64,000 bases of DNA from Rosenbergiella collisarenosi (lineage in GTDB: Bacteria; Pseudomonadota; Gammaproteobacteria; Enterobacterales; Enterobacteriaceae), in assembly GCF_018494085.1 (NCBI RefSeq), contig NZ_JABBFP010000005.1, forward strand, positions 62,001-126,000, given 5' to 3'. Of the stretch, positions 22,052 to 31,383 are shown piece after piece. The position numbers and the translations under genes were made by a program. The notes below the pieces were generated by a model. The model ran no database searches and was not told where the DNA came from. It worked only from the letters and a program-made list of their open reading frames with translations. Within the stretch, counting starts at the first letter, position 1. Every line of letters starts with the position of its first letter.

Positions 22052-22747
22052 TTAAGCTAAGTCGGTTTTGTGCTTAAGTTGCTGCAGGGTATTTTCGGGG
22101 GCAGCGAGATAATCAGCTAATCCTTTAGCCCGTAAATGGCAGGCTGCACATTCTCCACATCCCGCACCCGCAATACCATTATAACAAGTCAGCGTCTGGT
22201 CTTTTATCAGCGTGAGCTGGCCCCAATAATCAGCTAATGCCCAAGTTTCTGCTTTATTCAGCCACATTAAAGGCGTCTCAAAGCGAACATCTTTAGCCAT
22301 ACCCAGTACGACGGCCTTATTAAGTGCTTTAACGAACTCGTCTCGACAATCGGGGTAACCGGAGAAGTCGGTCTCGCAGACTCCAGTGATCACCGCCTCG
22401 GCCTCTACCTGATAAGCATAAATTGAGGCTAAGGTGAGAAAGAGGATATTACGCCCTGGCACAAAGGTACTGGGCAGTTCGGTAGCACCAGGCTGATAAC
22501 CCGGTACAGGAATATTATCTCGGGTCAGACTACTAATCGCCAGTTCGTTGAGTAAAGTCACATCGAGGACTTTGTGTGCAGTTACCCCTAGCTTCTCGAC
22601 GAGTTGTCTTGCCACCTCAATCTCTTGTTGATGACGTTGACCATAATCGAACGTAATACAATGAACTTCGTCGTAGTGATGCAGCGCCTGCACCAGACAG
22701 GTGGTTGAATCCTGCCCCCCACTGAAGACCACAACAGCCTTTTTCAT
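22052..22747 (-). CDS. queC: 7-cyano-7-deazaguanine synthase QueC
   Basis: QueC converts 7-carboxy-7-deazaguanine to preQ0 with ATP and ammonia in queuosine tRNA modification. The 231-residue protein has the N-terminal PP-loop [11 protein letters not shown] and the C-terminal zinc-binding cysteines in [19 protein letters not shown]. Length matches E. coli. The gene faces ybaV and diverges from decR. Confidence 0.97.
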   Translation of the reverse strand: MKKAVVVFSGGQDSTTCLVQALHHYDEVHCITFDYGQRHQQEIEVARQLVEKLGVTAHKVLDVTLLNELAISSLTRDNIPVPGYQPGATELPSTFVPGRNILFLTLASIYAYQVEAEAVITGVCETDFSGYPDCRDEFVKALNKAVVLGMAKDVRFETPLMWLNKAETWALADYWGQLTLIKDQTLTCYNGIAGAGCGECAACHLRAKGLADYLAAPENTLQQLKHKTDLA

Positions 22748-22856
22748 ATTTAAAAACCTCTGAACGAATATTCTGGTTATTTTACCTTGAGAAAGGGAGT
22801 CACGGCAAAATTAGCAGTATGATAGCAATCCCGTACTCATCTCATTAGGCGCTAAA

Positions 22857-23312
22857 ATGATAGATAAAACAGACCGCAAGCTACTTGCCTTACTACAAGA
22901 AGACTGTAGCCTTTCTCTACAGGCGCTCGCTGATGCGGTAAATTTGACGGCGACACCTTGTTGGAAACGCTTGAAAAAGCTCCATGAGGAGGGCGTTATC
23001 CAAGCTCAGGTTGCTTTACTCGACCCCGAGAAGCTAGGCCTTAGTCTAACGGCTTTTATGTTTCTGAAAACACTTCATCATAACCGCGAATGGTACATTC
23101 ATTTCGTTCAACAGATCACGACAATGCCGGAAGTTCTCGCCTGCCATCGACTTACCGGTGAGTATGACTACTTGCTGCGCATTCAAGTCAAAGATATGAA
23201 ATGTTACGACCATTTTTACAAAAATCTCGTCAACGGTATCGAAGGATTAAGTGTGGTGACGTCAAGCTTCTCAATGGAAGAGATAAAATATACTACCGCT
23301 TTACCCCTATAG
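22857..23312 (+). CDS. decR: Lrp/AsnC-family regulator DecR (YbaO)
   Basis: In E. coli, DecR senses cysteine and activates a cysteine detoxification operon. The 151-residue protein has an N-terminal helix-turn-helix ([24 protein letters not shown]) and a C-terminal RAM ligand-binding domain. The ending IKYTTALPL closely matches E. coli. The mdlAB transporter genes that follow it in E. coli are absent, so glnK is the next gene. The tandem NtrC sites begin 3 bp past its stop. Confidence 0.93.
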   Translation: MIDKTDRKLLALLQEDCSLSLQALADAVNLTATPCWKRLKKLHEEGVIQAQVALLDPEKLGLSLTAFMFLKTLHHNREWYIHFVQQITTMPEVLACHRLTGEYDYLLRIQVKDMKCYDHFYKNLVNGIEGLSVVTSSFSMEEIKYTTALPL

Positions 23313-23314
23313 CT

Positions 23315-23360
23315 GCACCATAACAGAGCATGCGCCAAAAGGCATGCACAAAGGCAGTGC
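23315..23360. promoter_or_regulatory. Tandem NtrC-binding sites upstream of glnK
   Basis: GCAC-N7-GTGC at 23346-23360 is an exact half-site pair for NtrC. GCAC-N7-GAGC at 23315-23329 has one mismatch. The two centres are 31 bp apart, about three helical turns, like the enhancer pair at glnA. They lie about 70-130 bp upstream of the sigma-54 promoter. Confidence 0.82.
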
Positions 23361-23430
23361 GCTAGGCCCTATTTGTAGCCTCCAGCGGCTCCAATCTTGG
23401 GATGAATCTTCTCCATGTTGAATATTAACC

Positions 23431-23447
23431 TTGGCATGTAAATTGCT
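23431..23447 (+). promoter_or_regulatory. Sigma-54 promoter of glnK-amtB
   Basis: TTGGCATGTAAATTGCT matches the -24/-12 consensus (TTGGCACG-N4-TTGCW) with one substitution. It lies 39 bp upstream of the glnK ATG and downstream of the NtrC sites, predicting induction on nitrogen limitation. Confidence 0.92.
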
Positions 23448-23485
23448 TTATAAAAATTAATATTGGCAGGATGTCTGGGGATAAG

Positions 23486-23824
23486 ATGAAACTAGTGACG
23501 GTAGTGATTAAACCATTCAAGCTTGAAGACGTTCGTGAGGCGTTATCTGCAATTGGTATTCAAGGCTTAACAGTGACGGAAGTTAAGGGATTTGGGCGTC
23601 AGAAGGGCCACGCAGAGCTCTATCGTGGTGCGGAATATAGCGTAAATTTCTTACCTAAAGTAAAAATCGATATTGCAATCGCCGAGGATCAGCTTGAGGA
23701 AGTTATTGAGGTGATCACTAAGGCTGCTTATACCGGAAAAATTGGCGACGGGAAGATATTCGTTTCTAACTTAGAACGAGTTATCCGTATTCGGACCGGT
23801 GAAATTGACGAGTCGGCACTCTAA
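23486..23824 (+). CDS. glnK: Nitrogen regulatory protein P-II (GlnK)
   Basis: GlnK is a trimeric P-II signal protein. It is uridylylated under nitrogen limitation and blocks AmtB when ammonium returns. The 112-residue protein has the T-loop with the modified tyrosine in GAEYSVNF (Tyr51) and the ATP-binding segment TGKIGDGKIF. The start MKLVTVVIKP at 23486 matches the family; an upstream in-frame start adds five residues. amtB follows after 24 bp in the usual operon. Confidence 0.97.
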   Translation: MKLVTVVIKPFKLEDVREALSAIGIQGLTVTEVKGFGRQKGHAELYRGAEYSVNFLPKVKIDIAIAEDQLEEVIEVITKAAYTGKIGDGKIFVSNLERVIRIRTGEIDESAL

Positions 23825-23848
23825 TTTGCGCAGCGCTAGGAGAAAAAA

Positions 23849-25138
23849 ATGAAAAAAATAGTCTCATTGCTTAGCTTTTTTATCGCGCTCGGACTACCGA
23901 GTTTAGCCTTCGCCGCCCCTGAACCTACCGCCAGTCCTGCAGATAATGGATTCATGATGATCTGTACCGCGCTCGTATTGTTCATGACCGTGCCGGGGGT
24001 TGCCTTATTTTATGGCGGTTTGATTCGCGGTAAAAATGTCTTATCTCTCATGACACAGGTTTCAGTGACCTTTGCCCTTGTCTGCGTGGTATGGGTAATC
24101 TACGGCTATTCGCTTACCTTCAGCGAAGGGAATAATTTCTTCGGTGGCTTCCAATGGACGTTACTGAGAGGGATCGAACTTAAGGCAGTAATGGGGAGTA
24201 TCTATCAATACATCCATGTTGCTTATCAAGCTTCCTTTGCATGCATCACGGTTGCTTTAGTCGTCGGCGCATTAGCTGAGCGAGTCCGTTTTTCTGCGGT
24301 GCTAATATTTTCCTTGTTGTGGGTTACCTTCTCTTATTTCCCAATTGCACACATGGTATGGGCAAACGGACTGCTTGCTAAAGACGGCGCTTTAGATTTT
24401 GCGGGAGGAACCGTCGTCCATATTAATGCTGCGATCGGTGGATTAGTGGGAGCGTGGGTATTAGGTAAACGTAGCGGCTTTGGAAAAGAAGCGTTTAAAC
24501 CGCATAACTTACCGATGGTGTTTACAGGCACCGCTATCCTCTATATCGGTTGGTTCGGCTTTAATGCGGGCTCCGCGGCCTCGGCGAATGAAATTGCAGC
24601 ACTGGCTTTTGTCAATACTATCGTAGCAACGGCAGGCGCTATTCTCGCATGGACATTTGGTGAGTGGGCAATTCGTGGTAAGCCCTCACTACTGGGTGCG
24701 TGTTCAGGCTTTATTGCTGGTCTTGTGGCAATCACCCCTGCTTGCGGATATGTAGGCGTAGGGGGGGCGTTAGTCATTGGCATCGTTGGCGGACTGGCTG
24801 GTATCTGGGGGGTAACCGGATTAAAACGCTTCTTAAGAGTCGATGACCCGTGTGATGTATTTGGCGTCCATGGCGTCTGTGGCATCGTAGGGTGTGTACT
24901 GACAGGCGTCTTTGCATCATCTTCACTTGGTGGCGTAGGCTATGCCGAAGGCGTTACCATGGGCCATCAAGTATGGATTCAACTATTGAGCTGCTTAGTC
25001 ACTATCGTCTGGTCAGGCGTTGTTGCGTTCATTAGCTTCAAGATTGCTGACGTCACGGTTGGGTTAAGAGTCAGTGAAGATCTAGAGCGTGAAGGGCTTG
25101 ACGTCAATAGCCACGGTGAGAACGCTTATAACCAATAA
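23849..25138 (+). CDS. amtB: Ammonium transporter AmtB
   Basis: AmtB is the trimeric inner-membrane ammonium channel. The 429-residue precursor has a cleavable signal peptide (to about residue 22, LPSLAFAA) and then eleven predicted helices. The two pore histidines lie in FPIAHMVWANG and VFGVHGVCGIVG. The C-terminal tail that binds GlnK is present (LRVSEDLEREGLDVNSHGE). A strong AGGAGAAAAAA ribosome-binding site precedes it. Confidence 0.98.
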   Translation: MKKIVSLLSFFIALGLPSLAFAAPEPTASPADNGFMMICTALVLFMTVPGVALFYGGLIRGKNVLSLMTQVSVTFALVCVVWVIYGYSLTFSEGNNFFGGFQWTLLRGIELKAVMGSIYQYIHVAYQASFACITVALVVGALAERVRFSAVLIFSLLWVTFSYFPIAHMVWANGLLAKDGALDFAGGTVVHINAAIGGLVGAWVLGKRSGFGKEAFKPHNLPMVFTGTAILYIGWFGFNAGSAASANEIAALAFVNTIVATAGAILAWTFGEWAIRGKPSLLGACSGFIAGLVAITPACGYVGVGGALVIGIVGGLAGIWGVTGLKRFLRVDDPCDVFGVHGVCGIVGCVLTGVFASSSLGGVGYAEGVTMGHQVWIQLLSCLVTIVWSGVVAFISFKIADVTVGLRVSEDLEREGLDVNSHGENAYNQ

Positions 25139-25158
25139 CGCGTCTCTAGCTTGTTTCT

Positions 25159-25191
25159 TTCAGCCTGGCTTTCGCCGGGCTGAATTTTTTT
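25159..25191 (+). terminator. Rho-independent terminator of glnK-amtB
   Basis: TTCAGCCTGGC pairs with GCCGGGCTGAA (11 bp, one G-T pair) around TTTC and is followed by a T run. It also lies just beyond the tesB stop. Confidence 0.92.
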
Positions 25192-25200
25192 CAAAATGAA

Positions 25201-26064
25201 TTACTGACGCTGACGAATTATCCCTTCCTGTGCTGTTGAAGCAACTAATATTCCTTGCCGATCATAGAATGCTCCGCGCACGAAACCGCGATTGTTGTGG
25301 GCTGAGGGGCTATCTATATCATAAAGTAGCCAATCATTAAGACTGAAGGGACGGTGAAACCACATCGAATGGTCGATTGTCGCGACTTGCATATTTTCCT
25401 CTAAAAAACCTTTACCGTGTGGTTGTAACGCTACAGGGAGAAAGTTCAGATCTGACGCGTAGCCCAGTAGAGAGGCATGAAGCCATGAGTGTTGATCAAT
25501 CAGCCCATTTGCCTTGAGCCAAAGTTGTCGCCGCCCTTCGCAAACATGTCCGCTTAGCGGATTATAGGGTTGGACTGGACGCACTTCGAGCGCGCGTTCG
25601 GCACTGAACGCTTTTACGAACTGTTGGTTAATGGTGCTGGCGGAAAGTTGACTCACCAGCTCTTGTTCGGACATTAATTGCTCAGGGGGGAGCACGACAG
25701 GAGCGACCGATTGATGAGTAAAGCCCGATTCGTCGCCGTGGAAAGACGCTGTCATATAAAAAATGGCCTGATCATTCTGTATCGCTTTAACCCGTCGAGC
25801 ACTCAAACTGCGACCATCCCGTAGATTTTCTACCTGATAAGTGATGGGGAGAGTGCGATCCCCCGGACGAAGAAAATAGCTATGACATGAGTGAATAGAG
25901 CGGTCTGATGTCGTGGTCTGCTGCGCGGCTCTAATCGCCTGTGCAATGACTTGGCCACCAAAAACTTGGCGCAATCCTAAATTTTCGCACTCTCCAATAA
26001 ACTGGTACTCCGTCTCTTTTTTTAAGGCTAACAATTCAGCGAGTAGGGTAAGTGCTTGACTCAT
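25201..26064 (-). CDS. tesB: Acyl-CoA thioesterase II
   Basis: TesB hydrolyses medium- and long-chain acyl-CoAs in the cytosol. The 287-residue protein is a double hot-dog fold with the conserved segments GGQVIAQAIRAA, SYFLRPGD and the C-terminal DHSMWFHRPF, which carries the catalytic aspartate. Length matches E. coli (286). It stands alone, convergent with amtB and divergent from ybaY. Confidence 0.96.
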   Translation of the reverse strand: MSQALTLLAELLALKKETEYQFIGECENLGLRQVFGGQVIAQAIRAAQQTTTSDRSIHSCHSYFLRPGDRTLPITYQVENLRDGRSLSARRVKAIQNDQAIFYMTASFHGDESGFTHQSVAPVVLPPEQLMSEQELVSQLSASTINQQFVKAFSAERALEVRPVQPYNPLSGHVCEGRRQLWLKANGLIDQHSWLHASLLGYASDLNFLPVALQPHGKGFLEENMQVATIDHSMWFHRPFSLNDWLLYDIDSPSAHNNRGFVRGAFYDRQGILVASTAQEGIIRQRQ

Positions 26065-26249
26065 TTATCTATCCTCTAAGAAGTCGTCGACGGAATATGT
26101 CTGATATATCTTTAATTAAAATCAAAAAATTCCGGATTATACGGGCAGATTTCCGATTATGTGCCACAATTATTTTGTTACGATAGCGACCCTATTGGCA
26201 AAAATACAACAATATTGTGGTCAAATTGGTTCAAAAGGAGAAGACATCA

Positions 26250-26720
26250 ATGAAAACTAAACACGTATTGGGCGGACTACTTATTTCTTTAGCAGTGACA
26301 TCCTGTGCAAGCCATAGCGGAGCCCCGGTTCCTGTTGCTAACGATCCTACGACGCAAGCTGTTGCGCCATTTCAACTAAGCGGCTCGGTATTTGTTCGTC
26401 AGCGTATGGCAATTCCTGCAAATGCAGCACTGACCGTGACCTTATCTGATATTTCTGGTGGCCCTGGAAAAACGAAAGTCTTGGCACAACGCGTGCAAAC
26501 GCTTTCTGGTAAACAATCTCCATTTAGTTACGTGCTCCCTCTGCAAGGGGTACAACTCGGAACGGGTAGCCAAGCGCTGCTGACTGCCGCCATTACCTTA
26601 AATGGCAAGGTGATCTTCACCTCCGAGACGCTACAACCTATTACCAGCGTGGCGAGCCAGAAGAAAGACATTAATCTAGTTGCGGTACCGCAAGTTGCCT
26701 TACCGGTAGCGGCGCAATAA
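26250..26720 (+). CDS. ybaY: YbaY family lipoprotein (META/YscW-type domain)
   Basis: The 156-residue precursor starts MKTKHVLGG and has a lipobox ending VTSC (Cys19). A single beta-rich domain of the type found in YbaY/YscW proteins follows (LSGSVFVRQRMAIPANAALTVTL). A GGAGAAG ribosome-binding site supports the start at 26250 rather than a GTG at 26217. It is an envelope lipoprotein whose function is not firmly known. Confidence 0.92.
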   Translation: MKTKHVLGGLLISLAVTSCASHSGAPVPVANDPTTQAVAPFQLSGSVFVRQRMAIPANAALTVTLSDISGGPGKTKVLAQRVQTLSGKQSPFSYVLPLQGVQLGTGSQALLTAAITLNGKVIFTSETLQPITSVASQKKDINLVAVPQVALPVAAQ

Positions 26721-26745
26721 GTCGATTACCCTCATCGCTGGTAGC

Positions 26746-27060
26746 TTAAGGCTGCCAGCGATATATCCTCATGTTGATCTTACCGACGTTATCCACGACT
26801 ACCCCTTCTTCGCGCAATGCTGCTGCTTGCGAAAACAATTGTTCACCAGTCAGCGATATTTTTCCTTGTTGAGAGACCACTCGATGCCAGGGAAGTTGAG
26901 ATTGTGCGGGGAGGTTGTTTAAGATCCTGCCGACCTGACGCGCGGCTCGTGGATGGCCCGCTAGACGTGAGACATCACTATAGCTTGCGACATTCCCATA
27001 AGGAATAGACCTTATAACAAGCCAAACGCGTTGTTCAAAGGAGGGGGCTGACTGTGACAT
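26746..27060 (-). CDS. atl: Alkyltransferase-like protein Atl (YbaZ)
   Basis: ATL proteins resemble the DNA-binding domain of O6-alkylguanine transferases. They bind O6-alkylguanine and flag it for nucleotide excision repair. The 104-residue protein has the family helix-turn-helix and the motif PWHRV, where active transferases have PCHRV, so it cannot transfer alkyl groups. This is the normal state of the family. Confidence 0.95.
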   Translation of the reverse strand: MSQSAPSFEQRVWLVIRSIPYGNVASYSDVSRLAGHPRAARQVGRILNNLPAQSQLPWHRVVSQQGKISLTGEQLFSQAAALREEGVVVDNVGKINMRIYRWQP

Positions 27061-27122
27061 GGTGTAAATATCCGATTAATGACTGAGTGTGCTTAATAAA
27101 ACAACGGTTAGTGCCGCGACGC

Positions 27123-27151
27123 TTGCATTTCTGCCGCCCATCTACCATAAT
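27123..27151 (+). promoter_or_regulatory. Predicted promoter of ffs
   Basis: TTGCAT, a 17-bp spacer and CATAAT lie 28-56 bp upstream of the mature 4.5S RNA. This leaves a short 5' leader for processing, as known in E. coli. Confidence 0.7.
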
Positions 27152-27178
27152 CTCCCTCGCTCTTAGGAGCAACTCAAT

Positions 27179-27292
27179 GGGGACCTTGTTGGTTCTCCCG
27201 CAATGTTAACCTGTTAACCCGGTCAGGTCCGGAAGGAAGCAGCCGCAGCAGGTAACACATGTGCCGGGATGTCGCTGGCAAGGGCCCCACCC
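27179..27292 (+). ncRNA. ffs: 4.5S RNA of the signal recognition particle
   Basis: The 114-nt RNA contains the universally conserved SRP domain IV core, with CAGGTCCGGAAGGAAGCAGC in its apical part binding Ffh. The ends GGGGACCTTG and CAAGGGCCCC pair with one mismatch to close the long hairpin. Length and ends correspond to E. coli 4.5S RNA. It acts with Ffh and FtsY in co-translational targeting of inner-membrane proteins. Confidence 0.97.
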
Positions 27293-27359
27293 AATTACTC
27301 CCCCTACCTCTCTAACTTCTATTATGGCATCCTTGCCACTTCGTTATTCATTCTATTGA

Positions 27360-27584
27360 TTATCGAACATATTTCCATACTGTCGCGGGAACTTTATCGT
27401 AGAGCTTATTCATGGTCAGTTCGGCGAGGCGATGATCGGCTGCCGAGTAAAAAACGACCAGCTCCACATCGGATAACTCGTATTTATTTTTTTCAATCAC
27501 TCTTTCAAGCGTTTCAATAGAACGGCAGCGTCTTAGACGCATTAAATAATCGGTCTTGGTTAAAGGCAAGGTGTTGGAGTTCAT
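27360..27584 (-). CDS. hha: Hemolysin expression modulator Hha
   Basis: Hha is a small H-NS partner that silences horizontally acquired genes. The 74-residue protein is almost identical to E. coli Hha over [11 protein letters not shown]...[19 protein letters not shown], with a three-residue longer N-terminus. It lies 19 bp downstream of tomB in the usual tomB-hha pair, which behaves like an antitoxin-toxin pair in E. coli. Here it sits next to ffs, without the ribosomal paralogue and maa/yla genes found in that interval in E. coli. Confidence 0.96.
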   Translation of the reverse strand: MNSNTLPLTKTDYLMRLRRCRSIETLERVIEKNKYELSDVELVVFYSAADHRLAELTMNKLYDKVPATVWKYVR

Positions 27585-27603
27585 TATTGTTAGTTACTCA
27601 TAC

Positions 27604-27954
27604 TTATTTATTGTTTTTTGTTAGATGCTCGAAAAGAGTTTCTGATGTCTGCTTCCATTGCATAATTTCTTTAGGTGTTACTCCATAATTTCCAAGGAGT
27701 TGTGAAGAATAGTCCAAAAATTCGTCCAGCGCTTCTATCAATGCAGCGTCTTGTGCGTATTTAATTCTATAATTGATCCCAACGTCTGCGATATGTTCAA
27801 TAAAATCATTTAATATTAAAGATTCTGTTGCCGTAGGATCGTTGACAGTGAACGGGGTATTTTCACCCAACAATATTTCACACTCGGTATAGAGTTTGCT
27901 ACACAGATAATGCAGTTGCGCAATATCGAAATACTTTGGCGTATATTCATCCAT
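27604..27954 (-). CDS. tomB: Hha toxicity modulator TomB
   Basis: TomB counteracts Hha, in E. coli by promoting its oxidation. The 116-residue protein starts MDEYTPKYFDIAQL and shares the segments VNDPTATESL, IEHIADVGINYRIKY and YGVTPKEIMQWK with the family. A conserved cysteine is present near residue 18 (YLCSKLYTEC). It is upstream of hha on the - strand. An inverted repeat lies about 100 bp upstream. Confidence 0.94.
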   Translation of the reverse strand: MDEYTPKYFDIAQLHYLCSKLYTECEILLGENTPFTVNDPTATESLILNDFIEHIADVGINYRIKYAQDAALIEALDEFLDYSSQLLGNYGVTPKEIMQWKQTSETLFEHLTKNNK

Positions 27955-28053
27955 TGTTCACCTCTTCATCTACAGATTACAAAGTGACTCGTGTTTGGCA
28001 CCAGAGTCTTTTCTCGTTCACTTTGAGGTGCTAGGGTCCGCTTGGTGTAGGAC

Positions 28054-28074
28054 TTCTACTATTTTAAAGTAGAA
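28054..28074. repeat. Inverted repeat upstream of tomB
   Basis: TTCTACT and AGTAGAA form a 7-bp perfect dyad around a 7-nt AT spacer, with three more pairs beyond one mismatch. It sits in the 279-bp gap between tomB and acrB, where a tomB operator could lie. No regulator is assigned. The rest of the gap (27955-28188) shows no open frame. Confidence 0.5.
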
Positions 28075-28188
28075 TTCCTTGAATAAGATAGATTTTAACT
28101 ATCGACGCGAACGTTATCATTATAAACCACTTAGCGAAAATCAAAAAGACTTCGTCAAAATACCCTCTAAAAATCCGCCTTTATACGA

Positions 28189-28214
28189 TAAAAAAGGGCT
28201 GCATAAGCAGCCCT
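28189..28214 (-). terminator. Rho-independent terminator of acrAB
   Basis: On the - strand AGGGCTGC / GCAGCCCT forms an 8-bp perfect stem with loop TTAT, followed by TTTTTA. It lies 19 bp after the acrB stop. Confidence 0.92.
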
Positions 28215-28233
28215 GAGTAAAGAGAGTAGGGGA

Positions 28234-31200
28234 TTACTCTTCTTTATGTGTTTTCTTCTGTCCACTGAAACGTCGGCGAACAACGACGAAGAATACAGGG
28301 ACAAGGAAGATAGCCAAGCAAGTCGCGGTCATCATCCCACCGAGTACCCCAGTACCCACAGCATTCTGTGCGCCTGAGCCCGCACCTGAGCTAATGGCTA
28401 AGGGTAGGACACCCAGCATAAAGGCCATGGAGGTCATAAGGATTGGACGCAAGCGCATACGTACTGCATCCAACGTAGCCTCCATTAACCCTTTACCTTC
28501 CTTCATCAGATCAACGGCGAACTCGACGATTAGGATGGCATTTTTTGCGGAGATCCCGACGGTCGTGAGTAATCCGACCACGAAGTAAACGTCATTACTC
28601 ATCCCTCGTAATGTCGTGAAGGCGAGTGCACCAATGACCCCCAGTGGTACGACGAGCATAACGGCAAAAGGAATCGACCAGCTCTCGTACAAAGCAGCTA
28701 AACACAGGAAGACGACGATCAGGGAGATCGCATAAAGCGCCGGTGCCTGGTTACCGGACATGCGTTCTTGATAAGACATCCCCGTCCATTGATAACCGAT
28801 ACCCTGTGGAAGCTTGCCGGCCAATTGCTCCATCAAGCCCATTGCTTCACCGGAACTTTTTCCTGGCGCTGCCTGACCGAGTATTTCTAAGGACGGCAGT
28901 CCATTGTAACGCTCTAATCGTGGTGAACCGTATTGCCATTTCGCACTGGTAAAGGCCGAGAACGGCACCATTTCACCATCGCTATTGCGCACATACCACT
29001 TGTTGATATCGCTAGGCAGCATACGAGAATCAGCTTCGCCCATCACGTATACTTTCTTAACCCGTCCACGGTCAATAAAGTCGTTGACGTAGTTACCGCC
29101 CCAGCTTGCGCTGAGTGTGGTGTTGATATCGGAGATAGACACACCGAGTGCACGGGCCTTCTCTTGGTCAACGATCAACTTATACTGTGGCGTATCTTCT
29201 AAGCCATTAGGACGCATACCGACTAATACGTCAGGATGTTGAGCCGCCATTCCCAGTAACTGGTTCCGAGCTTGCATCAACTTATCGTGACCTAAGTTAG
29301 CATTATCGACCAGCTCGAAGTCGAAGCCAGTTGCGTTCCCAAGCTCGATAATCGCTGGGAGGTTAAACGGGATAACAATCGCATCTTTAATCTTGCCCAG
29401 AGCGACCATGGCCCGACCTGCAATCGCATCGACCTTATCCGCTGCAGCCGTACGCTCTTCCCAAGGCTTAAGGCTTAAGAATGCAATACCCGTATTCTGT
29501 CCGCGTCCCGCAAAGCCGAAGCCATTGACGGTAAAGACGGATTTTACGGTATCTTTCTCGTTAGTTAGGAAGTAATCGGTAACTTGGTCTAGGACTTTTT
29601 CCGTACGCTGTTGCGTTGCCCCCGCCGGTAGCTGTGCTTGGACGACAAGTAGCCCCTGATCCTCTTCCGGTAGGAAAGAGGTGGGAAGCTTCATGAACAG
29701 CCAAACCATGCCTGCGAAGATCACAACGTAGATAATCAAGTAACGACCAGTACGACGAATGATATGACTAACACTGTTTACATAGTGATTAGTACTCTTA
29801 TCGAACATCCGGTTGAACCAGCCAAAGAAACCTTTCTCTTTATGGTCGTTGCTACCATGTTTTTTAAGTAACGTTGCACAAAGCGCCGGCGTCAGTATCA
29901 TCGCGACCAGCACCGACAGTACCATCGCCGAGACAATAGTGATTGAGAACTGGCGGTAGATAACCCCAGTCGAGCCACCGAAGAAGGCCATTGGAATAAA
30001 TACTGCAGAAAGAACTAGCGCAATACCGACTAACGCACCCTGAATTTGCTCCATCGAGCGTTTAGTGGCTTCTTTCGGATCGAGTCCTTCCTCCTCCATC
30101 ACCCGTTCAACGTTTTCGACCACGACAATCGCATCATCGACTAATAGACCGATGGCGAGTACGAGGCCGAACATGGTGAGGGTGTTTATTGAGTAACCGA
30201 AGGCACTGATTATTCCAAAGGTTCCCAGTAACACCACCGGAACCGCGATAGTCGGTATCAGTGTTGCGCGGAAGCTTTGCAGGAACAGATACATCACTAA
30301 GAAAACCAAGATGATGGCTTCAAAGAGCGTTTTTACCACTTCAAAGATAGAGATCTTAACGAACGGAGTGGTGTCATAAGGATAGACCAGTTTCATCCCA
30401 TGTGGGAAGAAGGGCTCCATCTCTTTTAGACGCGCTTTCACCGCATTGGCGGTATCCAGTGCATTGGCGCCCGTGGCGAGCTTAATCCCTAACCCCGAAG
30501 CGGCGTGGCCATTAAAGCGTGCCACGACCTCGTAGTTCTCGCCGCCTAACTTAATAGTGGCGACATCACGGAGTCGCACGGTAGAGCCATCAGTGTTCGT
30601 TTTAAGCAAGATCTTGCCAAATTCTTCCGGACTTGTCAGACGAGTCTGTGCAATGATCGAAGAGTTTAACTGTTGATCCGCGACCGCTGGAGCACCGCCT
30701 AACTGACCCGCTGAAACTTGGGAGTTTTGTGCTTTGATCGCCGTAATGATATCGCCCGGAGTCAGGTTGTAATTCACCAGCTTCGCGGGGTCCATCCAGA
30801 TACGCATCGCATACTGCGCACCGAACAGTTGCGTGTCACCGACACCCGTCGTCCGGCTAATCGGATCTTTAATATTAGAGGAGATGTAGTCAGCAAGGTC
30901 GTTCATGTCCATACTGCCGTCTTCGCTGACAAAACCCGCGACCATCAAGAAGCTACTTGAGGATTTTTGAACGTTAATCCCCTGTTGTTGAACTTCCTGC
31001 GGCAGCAAAGGCATTGCCAGTTGCAGTTTGTTTTGAACTTGAACTTGCGCAATATCGGCATCGGTCCCTGAGGCAAAGGTCAGCGTTAGCTGTAAGTTGC
31101 CTGAAGAGTCACTGTTAGAGGACATGTATAGCAGTCCGTCTAAGCCGTTCATATTCTGCTCGATAACCTGAGTAACAGAATCTTGTAGTGTTTTCGCATC

Positions 31201-31356
31201 TGCACCTGGATAGGCCGCACGAATTTGTACCGCTGGAGGTGCAACTTCGGGATACTGCTCGATCGGGAGTTTCATGATCGATAGCGCCCCGACCATCATA
31301 ATCACGATGGCGAGTACCCAAGCAAAAATGGGGCGATCTATAAAGAACTTAGCCAT
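28234..31356 (-). CDS. acrB: Multidrug efflux RND transporter AcrB
   Basis: AcrB is the inner-membrane proton-driven pump of the AcrAB-TolC system, exporting drugs, dyes, detergents and bile salts. The 1040-residue protein has the RND plan of 12 helices and two large periplasmic loops. The proton-relay pair of TM4 is in [18 protein letters not shown]. The N-terminal signature [17 protein letters not shown] is intact. It follows acrA by 27 bp. The tail is slightly shorter than in E. coli (1049). Confidence 0.98.
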   Translation of the reverse strand: MAKFFIDRPIFAWVLAIVIMMVGALSIMKLPIEQYPEVAPPAVQIRAAYPGADAKTLQDSVTQVIEQNMNGLDGLLYMSSNSDSSGNLQLTLTFASGTDADIAQVQVQNKLQLAMPLLPQEVQQQGINVQKSSSSFLMVAGFVSEDGSMDMNDLADYISSNIKDPISRTTGVGDTQLFGAQYAMRIWMDPAKLVNYNLTPGDIITAIKAQNSQVSAGQLGGAPAVADQQLNSSIIAQTRLTSPEEFGKILLKTNTDGSTVRLRDVATIKLGGENYEVVARFNGHAASGLGIKLATGANALDTANAVKARLKEMEPFFPHGMKLVYPYDTTPFVKISIFEVVKTLFEAIILVFLVMYLFLQSFRATLIPTIAVPVVLLGTFGIISAFGYSINTLTMFGLVLAIGLLVDDAIVVVENVERVMEEEGLDPKEATKRSMEQIQGALVGIALVLSAVFIPMAFFGGSTGVIYRQFSITIVSAMVLSVLVAMILTPALCATLLKKHGSNDHKEKGFFGWFNRMFDKSTNHYVNSVSHIIRRTGRYLIIYVVIFAGMVWLFMKLPTSFLPEEDQGLLVVQAQLPAGATQQRTEKVLDQVTDYFLTNEKDTVKSVFTVNGFGFAGRGQNTGIAFLSLKPWEERTAAADKVDAIAGRAMVALGKIKDAIVIPFNLPAIIELGNATGFDFELVDNANLGHDKLMQARNQLLGMAAQHPDVLVGMRPNGLEDTPQYKLIVDQEKARALGVSISDINTTLSASWGGNYVNDFIDRGRVKKVYVMGEADSRMLPSDINKWYVRNSDGEMVPFSAFTSAKWQYGSPRLERYNGLPSLEILGQAAPGKSSGEAMGLMEQLAGKLPQGIGYQWTGMSYQERMSGNQAPALYAISLIVVFLCLAALYESWSIPFAVMLVVPLGVIGALAFTTLRGMSNDVYFVVGLLTTVGISAKNAILIVEFAVDLMKEGKGLMEATLDAVRMRLRPILMTSMAFMLGVLPLAISSGAGSGAQNAVGTGVLGGMMTATCLAIFLVPVFFVVVRRRFSGQKKTHKEE

Positions 31357-31383
31357 ATGTCAGTGGCTCCTGTTAACGCAAAA

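Noticed and set aside
26746-27060. Active O6-alkylguanine-DNA methyltransferase
   Set aside because: The acceptor cysteine of PCHRV is Trp (PWHRV), so it is an alkyltransferase-like protein.
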